A DNA stretch of 64,000 bases from Ryuthela nishihirai (taxonomy: Eukaryota > Arthropoda > Arachnida > Araneae > Heptathelidae). Shown piece after piece: positions 21,480-33,148 of the stretch. The notes beneath the pieces are model-generated. The model searched no databases, was not told the origin of the DNA, and saw only the letters and a program-made list of their open reading frames with translations. The DNA lies in the NCBI GenBank assembly GCA_038380435.1, contig JAWZYU010000011.1, positions 79,109,501 through 79,173,500 of the forward strand. The letters are read 5' to 3'. A program made the translations under genes and the position numbers. Position 1 is the stretch's first letter. Each line of letters opens with the position of its first letter.

Positions 21480-24186
21480 TTAACATGCATCAACATACAC
21501 ACACTCACATACGCACACATGAAATATTTTGCATAACCACTAGTCTCGTTTTAAATTGTTAGCTTCTTCTGTAGCAAGCAAGTGTCCGTAAGACAATATG
21601 TTTATTCTTGCATGTGAACACACACATACGATAACATATACGCATAAAGATGAAACACATACAGACAGTTTAACACACACAGAGAGAGAGAGAGACAAAC
21701 ATGAAGACGTATACACATACAGAGAAACGACTATGTGCACACAGACATCTTAACACATACGCACGAAAACATATACATATAAAGAAACATATTAACATAC
21801 ATGAACATACACACACTCACATACGCACACATACACGATTCACTGAAACACACACACACCTAGAGAGAAACAAACATGTAGACACAGTTACATCTTGACA
21901 TATATGCACATATCTACACGTACACACATTTCGTAGTAACATACATATTTACACATAGACACAAACACACACACACACACACACACACAGAGAGAGAGAA
22001 ACAAACATACAGACAGACATACGTACAAGACAGTGTGCTTTAGTGTAATACGGTGCCCTGTGAACTAAAGAATCTTTCTCAAACCCAAACAGTATAACTT
22101 TCACGTACGTTCTGATATCAAAGATAATGTGCCTTCTTGCAGTGCAGCACCCCCATGGGCTAAAAATCTTTCTCAAACCCGATCGTAGCGTGTTTTTTCA
22201 CAGATGTGTTCCATGGGCAGTGATCGTTATCTCTATAGATTTAAATGTGAAGCATAGAGTGTGTATCTCTTTGTGTGAAATCGCTTATAATGAGTCAATA
22301 TTTCCTTTAAAAGTGTGCTGGAGATATTTGGAGGTGATTCAGCCACACATTTAAGGTATTTTAATGTTTTGAAAGCAATTCTGTCTTTCCCGGTGTGTAT
22401 TTATCTAATTTTTTACAGTTGTTTTTTCAGCTATTGGAACTTATTTTGAAGTTATTCTATCATGCGTCCACTGCATTTGAAGATATTTTGTCGTTCATTC
22501 ATCAAATAATTTTAGCTCTTGACAAGAAAATGGGGTGAAATACATGAATGTAATAAAAAAATTAATTTAATGGATAGTGATTTTTCTAGATCCTAGTACA
22601 GTAATATTTCATGTGAGAGGATGTCTGGACCTTGGTGGGAAAACAACACAAACATTCATGTCTTACTATGGATCTCAGACCTTGGCTTTGTTAGATCAGA
22701 AGTAACTAACCTGCTGTCTATGAGATAGATTAGAAATATTCTCATGCAGGAAAAATAAATAAACAAACATGAAATCCCGTGTTAGATTGCAGTGAAACAC
22801 CCTATCTTTGTCGAAAAACTTGTGTTTGCAGCGAAAAATAGCCATCTTCACCCACACTTATGCGCTTATTCATGCGGTGCCCTGTGAACTAAAGAATCTT
22901 TCTCAAACCGAAACAGTATAACTTTCATGTAGGTTCTGATATCAAAGATAATGTGCTTTCCTGCAGTGCAGCACCCCCATGGGCTAAAAATCTTTCTCAA
23001 ATCTATCATAGCGTGTTTTTTCACAGATGTGTTCCATGGGCAGTGATCGTTATCTCTATAGATTTAAATGTGAAGCATAGAGTGCGTATCTCTTTGTATG
23101 AAATCTCCTAGTACAGTAATATTTCATGTGAGAGGATGTCGGGACCTTGGTAGGAAAACAACACAAACGTTCATGTCTTACTGTGGATCTCAGACCTTGG
23201 CTTTTTTAGATCAGAAGTAACTAACCTGCTGTCTGTGAGATAGATTAGAAATATTCTCATGCAGGAAAAATAACTAGACACACATGAAATCCCGTGTTAG
23301 ATTGTAGTGAAACACCCTATCTTTGTCGAAAAACTTGTGTTTGCAGCGAAAAATAGCCATCTTCACCCACACTTATGCACTTATTCAAACGTACCGAGGG
23401 GACCAGAAACTCTGAAAAGAGATAGCGACTTGGGATAACCGACGAGAGAGCTTACATTACGTTTTATCGGTGGTTGAAGTCAGAGAATGCAAAGTTAGGT
23501 CCAGCGGATCGATTCTGGGACCGAACTTTTCATGGAAATACTGAAAATATTGTTGTTTTCTTATAAACACTGAGTTTTCAGATTTTAATTTTCCAAACTT
23601 CTGTGGTTCTTTACTGATGTTTTCTATATGCAAAGTATTTTGTGATATTCGTCCATCCGTGTGTACGCAATGTAGTATAGAAATGTGTATTCTCATGCAG
23701 GAAAAATAACTAATAGTGAAAACAACTTGTGTTTGCAACGAAAAATAGCAAACTACACCCACACTTATGCGCTACGTACCAGGGAACTATAGAACCAGGA
23801 AATCTGAAAAGAGCGTGAGATAGCGGCTTGGAATAACCGTCGAATAGTCGTTTTTTTTCTATCTTACAGTATTTGCGTTGTAATTTTCTGTTTTGAAGCA
23901 ATTTTTTACAACCATTCCACTACATTTTTATACTTTCTCTCTCGTCACAGTATGTTTTACAGTTATTGTGCCTTCCACTTCCAAAGAATTGTGAAAATAT
24001 TCACCTATCCACTGAAATGTGTGTGCATTTACAGATATTCCAACACTCTTTACATTTTAGTGATTCTCATTGAATTTACCAACCATTTCGTTATTTTTCT
24101 AATTTTCGTTTATGCATGTAATTTGATTTAACGACCTAGTCACAGGGTGTATCATGGGTAAAGTACTACCCATTTCATCTCTTTTC

Positions 24187-24234
24187 AGGTTTGTATGACA
24201 GTAAAGCAAACTTGCTTTACTGTCATACAAACCT
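24187..24234. repeat. Perfect 23-bp hairpin at the end of the PolB remnant (right arm)
   Basis: Mirror of 17928-17975 with identical arms. Its presence in both arms dates the hairpin before the arm duplication. Confidence 0.9.
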
Positions 24235-24955
24235 TTTAGTTTTTCATTCTAAATGCTCGTTGTCTGCATATCACCGAAATTCCTCCTCGTATGCCTTCCA
24301 AAAAGGTAAATTGTAGGTTATCAACTCTAGTATTTGTCATCTTCAGGTATGAAGGCAGGAGCTGTGTAAACATAGCAGGGGTCAGTATCTGCCACCAAAC
24401 ACATCAGCTAAGAGGAGCACGTCAGTGTACGCGATATTGGCGTAGGTTTTTTTATGTCGAATGAATATTTTCATTACACGGGTATATTCTTCTACCCCCT
24501 AGCGCTTCTCGGAGGAGCTAATGTGTGTCATCTCAATTTTAAGCGTTCTAATAAGATTATTTCATAACCTAAAGGACATCCATCTGCAAGGAATGTATTA
24601 ATTGCATTCCCTATAATATGGAAAACAGCATTCTCCCTTTGAATTTCATAGAAACAAATTCTTAATGGAACAATAATGCTGCTTTTCATCGTCTGATAAC
24701 AGTAGGAGATTTGCGTGCGCTTTAAATCTGAATGGTATGATGTAGAGTGGGAACATCTCTTTCTCGTGTCCAGATTGTTAAAGGGAAAATTAGACCTGAT
24801 GTGTTTTCTTCTAAATGTATATAGTTGTTAAGGTGTTCAGTGTTTCCTATTGCAGGATACAAAGTGGCTAAAACAAACAAAACATTTTTTGTCGGAATTA
24901 CATACATTAACAATAGCACGTTTTCATTAGTAATTCTCTTGGAGTACAGTATCAC
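24232..24955 (-). pseudogene. Protein-primed family B DNA polymerase remnant (right arm)
   Basis: Minus-strand mirror of 17207-17930 with the same motifs and the same frame breaks (for example TDVLLLADVF near 24395-24424, and the VLFVLATLYPA segment near 24870). The arms differ here by a few bases, one of them synonymous in the 77-codon open segment. The defects predate the inverted duplication or have been kept in step by gene conversion. Confidence 0.8.
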
Positions 24956-26554
24956 TATGGAGTACAGTATCCACTATGTGCTCCTTCAAATGAGGTCTTG
25001 ATCTTCTTGCACATTGAATCCGATTCTCTGTTTAGGGATGATGTAGGAAGACTTGTGACACAGTTATTTCGGAAAAACGGGGTGCAGTGTTCGAAGGGGA
25101 GGCTTTTCGCCTGAAGCGCACTTGCACTGTAAGGTACCATTTAATAACTATTTTAAACTTTGTCCACTAAATTATTTTTCTGATCGTAATACATGCAATT
25201 GAATTTCGTTGAAACGTATTTCTTCCCGACACTGTACCATAATTGTGTATTCTTATGGAAGTTGAGTGATTCAAGTCACTGGTTCATTTCTAACAATAGT
25301 TTTTCAAGTAAGCTGAAATCTGGAGATGTTTTAGCACGAAATCAGTTTGGGTTCTTCCCAGTATTTTCCCAGTGATACCCCATTATTTAATTAGTTTTTA
25401 TTTTTAATGAAGGAAATGTTTTATCAGTAGCAAATATTGTCGAGCGGATAGCAGGGCCAGAGTTGAGATTTATCTCCGCAAAAATCCGCGACCTGGGGAT
25501 GACGCGTCAGCTATCGGCACTGAGGTAGCGCGTTCAAATACGGCGACGAAAGCCAATATTTTTTTTTTTAAATACAGGAGACGTACTAAAAATAGTATGG
25601 ACGTTGGATGACACCGATTAAAGGCGCAAAAACTGATTTGGTTTAAAGAGGGGAGGGCTTAAAATATAGGTGGATCAATAGGTGGGTCTATGAAGAGGGG
25701 AGGGCTTAAAATATGGGTTAAACAGGGAAAAACAAGAAAATTCGAGAAGGGGACTTAAAATATAGGTCAACCATGGGGTCTATGAAGAGGACTTAAAATA
25801 TGGTCGGTTGCGACATAGGGGTCAAAGTCCAATCTGAGAAGGCAATGTGGATTCTAGGAAACATCTATTTTTAAACCTTATCAGTGTCAAATGCAGACAC
25901 AGTGAAGCGCTGGACATTTGACCTTTTGACCTTCCAGCTGATAAAGGATTGCACCATATCTTGTGATGTGGCGAAAGTGCTGTTGCTACCCACGGATAAA
26001 CGATCTGAAGGATATCAACAGGTAACGTACGATTTCCGATACACTGATAACGGACTTTGAAAACTTTTAGCCTGTTGAACGTCTAAAGGTAGATCTTATA
26101 TACAAGTCCTGAGAATAATTTAAACCAAATTTTATTAATTTTTCTGTGAAACAGTTACTGTGTCATTCTTCTAGTAAAATACGTGAACCTTGGATCCGAT
26201 GAGGCTTTTTCCCGAAATTAACGTTGAGGTACGCTAGCGATGGAATGATTTTTTTTTTCCCGATGAAACTGATTTATTACGAGCGCTGGATGATTTTAAT
26301 AAAGGTGAGTGAGAGTTTTTATTTACTAGGGGATCGATTAACGGGGTTGGAAAAAATGAATCCCAAAGAATATAAATTTTAATAAAAGGGAATCGTTTAG
26401 CAGTCCTGGCAAAATGAACACCAAAAGATTTTTAATAGAGGTAACTTTTAATAGAAAGGGTTTTAATTAATAAGAATACAACTTTGAGAGTTGATTTTTA
26501 AAATTGAGACTTGTGTCATCCTTTTCTGCGGACTTTTTCTGAGACTTGTAATCT

Positions 26555-27040
26555 GAGAGAAGGAGGGGGTCTTAAAATATAGGTAGGGCTTAAAATATAG
26601 GTCAACCAGGTGGTTTGCAAAACCCATGACTTAAAATATAGGTATGGCTTAAAATATAAGTCAACCATTGGGGGGTCTGAAATAAAGAAAAATCGAGACT
26701 ATTCGAGAAGGAGGGCTTAAAATATAGGTCAACCAGTGGGATGGGGTCTATGAAGAGGGCTTAAAATAAAAGGTGAGTCTGAAATAAAGAAACAACGAGA
26801 GTATTCGAGAAGGGGAGCTTAAAATATAGCTCAACCAGGGGGTTTGCAAAATCGAGGTTTTAAAATAAAAGGTTAATCTGAAATAAAGAAAAATCGAGAC
26901 TATTCGAGAAGGGGAGCTTAAAATATAGGTAGGGCTTAAAATATAGGTCAACCAGGGGGTTTGCAAGTGGAGGGTTTAAAATATAAGTCAACCATTGGGG
27001 GGTCTGAAATAAAGAAAAATAGAGACTATTCGAGAAGGAG
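26555..27040. repeat. Terminal subrepeats GGGCTTAAAATATA (right arm)
   Basis: Inverted counterpart of 15120-15605: GGGCTTAAAATATAGGTCAA and CGAGACTATTCGAGAAGG recur. A smaller cluster at about 25650-25810 mirrors 16360-16520. Confidence 0.8.
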
Positions 27041-27371
27041 GACTTAAAATTAGAGTTAAAATAAGGATTTTTTGGGAAAATAATGTTCCTCATAGGCACT
27101 AGATAGCGCCAGGGGTTAAAAGGGGAGGAATTATTAATTATGAATTATTAATTATGAATTATTAATGCCATGACAGTTGCGACGCAAGGGTCAATTTCCT
27201 GTTGATTGTAACATAGGACCCAGAGTTCAGAAGGCAACGTGGACCAAGGCAGGCCAATTTCCGGTCGATTGCGACATACGGGGTCCAAGTCAAGAAGGCA
27301 ACGTGGACGATTGCGACATAGGGGGGAAAGCACTGTGCAAAGGGGGATTCCCCGGGTGTGACTAAACTACT

Positions 27372-27377
27372 CAGGTG
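27372..27377. repeat. Right 6-bp target duplication CAGGTG
   Basis: Directly follows the terminus at 27371 and matches 14782-14787. Confidence 0.9.
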
Positions 27378-27450
27378 GCTATCATCTGCCTTCTAAAAGC
27401 TGTCCAGTGGGCCCCTTTTCTGAGCCCTTGGGGGTCCCTATGACCTGGCC
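27378..27450 (+). mobile_element. Host SINE, 3' piece
   Basis: GCTATCATCTGCC, AGCTGTCCAGTGGG, CTGAGCCCTTGGGG and ATGACCTGGCC continue the SINE exactly where 14787 left off (the family reads GGCTACCATCTGTCTCC, AGCTGTTCCAGTGGG, GACCTGGCC). The tail of the SINE is not recognisable after 27450. Confidence 0.75.
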
Positions 27451-27995
27451 TCAGGAAATAATTATAAAAAGGGAATTTAAAATTTATTATTCATTATTTG
27501 TCACATGTAAATCAACATACTATTTTTACATTCGTTTTGTAATTATTATTCGCCGTGTTAACTAGACAATCACAGCATTTACTTTGCAAATCAGTACTAT
27601 TTGACACCTTTCGTACTGTCAATACGAATTTCGGCCACCATCCGCAATCTGCATTTCGGTTATAGTGATGATGTGCATGCTCTGAAATACAATAGCGACG
27701 AACTGCAATGAGTCAGATCACCATTTTTAGTGGTTCGTGACATTTGGCTGATTCTATCAGTCCAACCAATAATCAAGGATCTTGTTACTTAGCGTATATC
27801 TTCATTTCACTTGTGGCAAGCTCAACAAGCTTAAACTTTGTTGACAAGATGTGTTGAAGTGAGTTGCCAAATTTTTATTTTGTCAAGGAAGCATACATAT
27901 GTATGAAGAATTTAAGAACAACATTAGGTATGAAAATGCAAAATATATCGAATATCTATAAGAGAGTGCTAATATTTTAATTTTACATCTCTTTA
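27451..27995. other. AT-rich DNA, nothing recognised
   Basis: No coding, RNA or repeat feature that I can support. Confidence 0.45.
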
Positions 27996-28076
27996 GCAAT
28001 GTGTAGCTCAGTTCGTTAAATACAGTGTTGTCTTTTTGAACTTGCAACTTAAAGTTCGGTTCGACCCCAGCTGCTC
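27996..28076 (+). other. tRNA-like sequence (SINE head or tRNA pseudogene)
   Basis: TGTAGCTCAGTTCG resembles an A box and GGTTCGACCCC (28058-28068) is a good B box, at tRNA-like spacing. The arms do not fold into a sound cloverleaf, so it is not a working tRNA gene. It may head another SINE family, but no second copy was seen here. Confidence 0.4.
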
Positions 28077-28766
28077 TCATTATAGTTTTCTTTTTTATAA
28101 TTTTATTACCATATCCCTTTTTTTACAATTCATTGTAAAATAAATTAATATATGTAATAATATACTACATATATAATATTGTGAATTAAATATAACCAAA
28201 ATAGACAACTTTTCAAGTGATAATTTACGAACGAGTAATTCAGTTTAAAATAATAAATATAAATTTATAATCGAAAAAATATTCTGAAATGAAACAGGAA
28301 AATTGGAGGTTCGTTAGTTTAATTGTAGAAAATGGTATAAAAAGTGATTTTCGATACATAAATTAGAAATTGCCAATCTTACTACAAATAGTAATTCGTT
28401 TATAAAGAGAGAGCATATATGTAAAAAATAATAAAAGCAACATAACGTTAATTCACATCGCAGTGCGTCTAACTGTAGCGTCCCATTCAATTTCTGAATC
28501 ATGAGAGCAATATAATCATTAGAACAATTTCCGAATAAGCTTCCTGCAATGTGCAATCAATCATACAGGAGTTTCATGTAGTTATATATCACTTCAGAGA
28601 AATAAAAATGTTACAAACACTTATACATTCAAAAGTGGACTCCGGCAGTAGTACAGATCGCGGGCCTCAGCCGCAATTTTGTTTTTGACCCAACGTAACA
28701 AAACGGCCCTTTTAGTTGATTCCCACGGCTCCCAAGACCCTAACAAAAAAAGGGGTTTCTAGAATA
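28077..28766. other. AT-rich DNA, nothing recognised
   Basis: No feature that I can support. Confidence 0.45.
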
Positions 28767-28806
28767 AACGCATATTACCGTTACCATGGTAACGGTAATA
28801 TGCGTT
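28767..28806. repeat. 40-bp perfect palindrome, no loop
   Basis: AACGCATATTACCGTTACCA followed directly by its reverse complement, centred on CCATGG at 28786/28787. It lies about 270 bp outside the satellite edge. Confidence 0.95.
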
Positions 28807-29079
28807 GTAAAGAAACAACGTAACAAAAAAAAAACCGCGATTTCACTAAAAATATCCCACACAACCATATATTCTTAAAAAAACCATAAATAATGAAAAT
28901 AAAGTTGCCTTCCCATATACTACAAATACCTGAAACACCCCACCCACCCCACTTCCTCCAATGATTAAATCACTACACAAATATATTTCCACAAACTAAA
29001 CTGATCAATCCAGTCACACATACGATAATTAGCCTAAATAAATCACCGGAATTAATGAAACCGAACACGTCTCAAAACC
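28807..29079. other. A-rich flank of the satellite
   Basis: A-rich, G-poor plus strand, like the satellite itself, but no 90-bp periodicity was recognised. Confidence 0.4.
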
Positions 29080-30339
29080 AAGTTCATCATCGACAACGCA
29101 TCGCCGACCTGCACTATAAAATAACCCCCAAAACTAAATATCGTCATAACACATACCAAAGAGCAAAAAATCGGCAACAGTGCACCGCCGACCGAATTAT
29201 AAAAAAGCCCCAGAACTAAATAATGTCCTCCCAGGTAACACAAACCGAAAAACATGAAAATCGGAAACAGTACACCGCCGACCGAATTATAAAAAAGCCC
29301 CAGAACTAAATAATGTCCTCCCAGGAAACACAAACCGAAAAACATTAAAATCGGGAACAGTGCACCGCCGACCGAATTATAAAAAAGCCCCAGAACAAAA
29401 TAATGTCCACCCAGGCAACACAAACCGAAAAACATGAAAATCGGAAACAGTGCACAGCCGACAAAATTATAAAAAAGCCCCAGAACTAAATAATGTTCTC
29501 CCAGGCAACACAAACCGAAAAACATGAAAATCGGAAAGACTGCACCGCCGACCGAATTATAAAACAGCCCCAGAACTAAATAATGTCCTCCCAGGCAACA
29601 CAAACCGAAAAACATGAAAATCGGAAACAGTGCACCGCCGACCGATTTATAAAAAAGCCCCAGAACTAAATAATGTCCTCCCAGGCAACACAAACCGAAA
29701 AACATGAAAATCGGAAAGACTGCACCGCCGACCGAATTATAAAAAAGCCCCAGAACTAAATAATTTCTCCCAGGTAACACAAACCGAAAAACATGAAAAT
29801 CGGAAACAGTGCACCGCCGACCGAATTATAAAAAAGCCCCAGAACTAAATAATGTCCTCCCAGGCAATACAAACCGAAAAACATTAAAATCGGGAACAGT
29901 GCACCGCTGACAGAATTATAAAAAAGCCACAAAACTAAATAATGTCCACCCAGGCAACACAAACCAAAAAACATGAAAATCGGAAACAGTGCACCGCCGA
30001 CCAAATTATAAAAAAGCCCCAGAACTAAATAATGTCCACCCAGGCAACACAAACCGAAAAACATGAAAATCGGAAACAGTGCACCGCCGACAAAATTATA
30101 AAAAAGCCCCCAGACTAAATAATGTCCTCCCAGGTAACACAAACCGAAAAACATGAAAATCGGAAACAGTGAACCGCCGACCGAATTATAAAAAAGCCCC
30201 AGAACTAAATAATGTCCTCCCAGGTAACTGAAACCGAAAAACATGAAAATCGGAAACAGTGCACCGCCGACCAAATTATAAAAATGCCCCAGAACTAAAT
30301 AATGTCCTCCCAGGCAACACAAACCGAAAAACATGAAAA

Positions 30340-31670
30340 TCGGAAACAGTGCACCGCCGACCAAATTATAAAAAAGCCCCAGAACTAAATAATGTTCTTC
30401 CAGGCAACACAAACCGAAAAACATGAAAATCAGAAACAGTGCACCGCCGACCAAGTTATAAAAAAGCCCCTGAACTAAATAATGTTCTCCCAGGCAACAC
30501 AAACCGAAAAACATGAAAATCGGAAAGAGTGCAACGCCGACCGAATTATAAAAAAGCCCCAGAACTAAATAATGTCCTCCCAGGCAACACAAACCGAAAA
30601 ACATGAAAATCGGAAACACTGCACCGCCGACCGAATTATAAAAAACCCCAGAACTAAATAATGTCCTCCCAGGCAACACAAACCGAAAAACATGAAAATC
30701 GGAAACAGTGCACCGCCGACCGAATTATAAAAAAGCCCCAGAACTAAATAATGTCCTCCCAGGCAACACAAACCGAAAAACATTAAAATCGGGAACAGTG
30801 CACCGCCGACAGAATTATAAAAAAGCCACAGAACTAAATAATACCACCCAGGCAACACAAACCGAAAAACATGAAAATCGGAAACAGTGCACCGCCGACC
30901 AAATTATAAAAAAGCCCCAGAACTAAATAATGTTCTTCCAGGCAACACAAACCGAAAAACATGAAAATCAGAAACAGTGCACCGCCGACCAAGTTATAAA
31001 AAAGCCCCTGAACTAAATAATGTTCTCCCAGGCAACACAAACCGAAAAACATGAAAATCGGAAAGAGTGCAACGCCGACCGAATTATAAAAAAGCCCCAG
31101 AACTAAATAATGTCCTCCCAGGCAACACAAACCGAAAAACATGAAAATCGGAAACACTGCACCGCCGACCGAATTATAAAAAACCCCAGAACTAAATAAT
31201 GTCCTCCCAGGCAACACAAACCGAAAAACATGAAAATCGGAAACAGTGCACCGCCGACCGAATTATAAAAAAGTCCCAGAACTAAATAATGTCCTCCCAG
31301 GCAACACAAACCGAAAAACATTAAAATCGGGAACAGTGCACCGCCGACAGAATTATAAAAAAGCCACAGAACTAAATAATACCACCCAGGCAACACAAAC
31401 CGAAAAACATGAAAATCGGAAACAGTGCACCGCCGACCAAGTTATAAAAAAGCCCCTGAACTAAATAATGTTCTCCCAGGCAACACAAACCGAAAAACAT
31501 GAAAATCGGAAAGAGTGCAACGCCGACCGAATTATAAAAAAGCCCCAGAACTAAATAATGTCCTCCCAGGCAACACAAACCGAAAAACATGAAAATCGGA
31601 AACACTGCACCGCCGACCGAATTATAAAAAACCCCAGAACTAAATAATGTCCTCCCAGGCAACACAAACC
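30340..31670. repeat. Higher-order repeat of 538 bp near the left edge
   Basis: A six-monomer block (6 x 90 minus 2) recurs at 538-bp spacing: TGTTCTTCCAGG occurs at 30393 and 30931, and a one-base-short copy near 30640 recurs near 31180. A third, shortened copy follows 448 bp later. The short copies cause the repeated frame breaks at 30679, 31217 and 31665. Confidence 0.85.
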
Positions 31671-33148
31671 GAAAAACATGAAAATCGGAAACAGTGCACC
31701 GCCGACCAAATTATAAAAAAGCCCCAGAACTAAATAATGTCCTCCCAGGCAACACAAACCGAAAAACATGAAAATCGGAAACAGTGCACCGCCGATCGAA
31801 TTATAAAAAAGCCCCAGAACTAAAAAATGTCCTCCCAGGTAACACAAACTGAGAAATATGAAAATCGGAAACAGTGAACCGCCGACCGAATTATAAAAAA
31901 GCCCCAGAACTAAATAATGTCCTTCCAGGCAACACACACCGAAAAACATGAAAAATGTAAACAGTTCATCGCCGACCGAATTATAAAAAAGCCCCAGAAA
32001 TAAATAATGTCCCCCAGGTAACACAAACCGAAAAACATGAAAATCGGAAACAATGCACCGCTGACCGAATTATAAAAATGCCGCAGAACTAAATAATGTC
32101 CACCCAGGCAACACAAACCGAAAAACATGAAAATCGGAAACAGTGCACCGCCGACCAAATTATAAAAAAGCCCAAGAACTAAATAATGTCCTCCCAGGCA
32201 ACACAAACCGAAAAACATGAAAATCGGAAAGAGTGCACCGCCGACCGAATTATAAAAAAGCCCCAGAACTAAATAATGTCCTCCCAGGCAACACAAACCG
32301 AAAAACATGAAAATCGTAAACAGTTCATCGCCGACCGATTTATCAAAAAGCCCCAGAACTAAATAATGTCCTCCCAGGCAACACAAACCGAAAAACATGA
32401 AAATCGGGAGCAGTGCACCGCCGACAGAATTATAAAAAAGCCCCAGAACGAAATAATGTCCACCCAGGCAACACAAATCGAAAAACATGAAAATCGGAAA
32501 GAGTTCACCGCCGACCGAATTATAAAAAAGCCCCAGAACTAAATAATGTCACCCAGGCAACACAAACCGAAAAACATGAAAATCGAAAACAGTGCACCGC
32601 CCACCAAATTATAAAAAAGCCCCAGAACTAAATAATGTCCTCCCAGGCAACACAAACCGAAAAACAGGAAAATCGGAAAGAGCGCACCGCCGACCGAATT
32701 ATAAAAAAGCCCCAGAACTGAATAATGTCCTCCCAGGCAACACAAACCGAAAAACATGAAAATCGTAAACAGTTCATCGCCGACCGAATTATAAAAAAGC
32801 CCCAGAACTAAATAATGTCCTCCCAGGTAACACAAACCGAAAAACATGAAAATCGTAAACAGTTCATCGCCGACCGAATTATAAAAAAGCCCCAGAACTA
32901 AATAATGTCCTCCCAGGCAACACAAACCGAAAAACATGAAAATCGGAAACAATGCACCGCCGACCGAATTATAAAAATGCCCCAGAACTAAATAATGTCC
33001 ACCCACGCAACACAAACCGAAAAACATGAAAATCGGAAACAGTGCACCGCCGACCAAATTATAAAAAAGGCCCAGAACTAAATAATATCCTCCCAGGCAA
33101 CACAAACCGAAAAACATGAAAATCGGAAACAGTGCACCGCCGACCAAA

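Larger units (their letters stand above)
14788..27371. mobile_element. Polinton/Maverick-like palindromic element, 12,584 bp
   Basis: A single insertion with identical termini (5'-AGTAGTTTAGTCACACCC at each end) and CAGGTG on both sides. The two halves are inverted copies of each other: 14788-20719 and 21446-27371. Known Polintons have termini starting AG, 6-bp target duplications and a protein-primed family B polymerase; all three are seen here, the last as pseudogenes in each arm. No integrase, packaging ATPase, protease or capsid gene was recognised, and the arms are far longer than usual Polinton TIRs, so this is a non-autonomous derivative. It most likely arose by inverted duplication of one end of a parent element. 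A foldback/Galileo element is the alternative, but would not explain the polymerase. Confidence 0.75.
21446..27371 (-). repeat. Right arm of the palindrome
   Basis: Inverted counterpart of 14788-20719, of nearly equal length (5,926 against 5,932 bp). It contains the mirrored GT/CA-rich DNA (about 21480-22020), the direct repeats (about 22045-23770), the hairpin (24187-24234), the polymerase remnant (24232-24955) and the subrepeats (about 26555-27040). Confidence 0.9.

Noticed and set aside
14788..27371. The palindrome as an assembly artefact
   Set aside because: The arms differ by scattered substitutions and a 0.55-kb segment, and the whole is bounded by target duplications in a reconstructable SINE. 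An artefact would give identical arms and no duplication.
14788..27371. A foldback (FB/Galileo) element
   Set aside because: Long arms and subrepeats fit, but the AG termini, 6-bp duplication and polymerase remnant fit a Polinton better. Not fully excluded.
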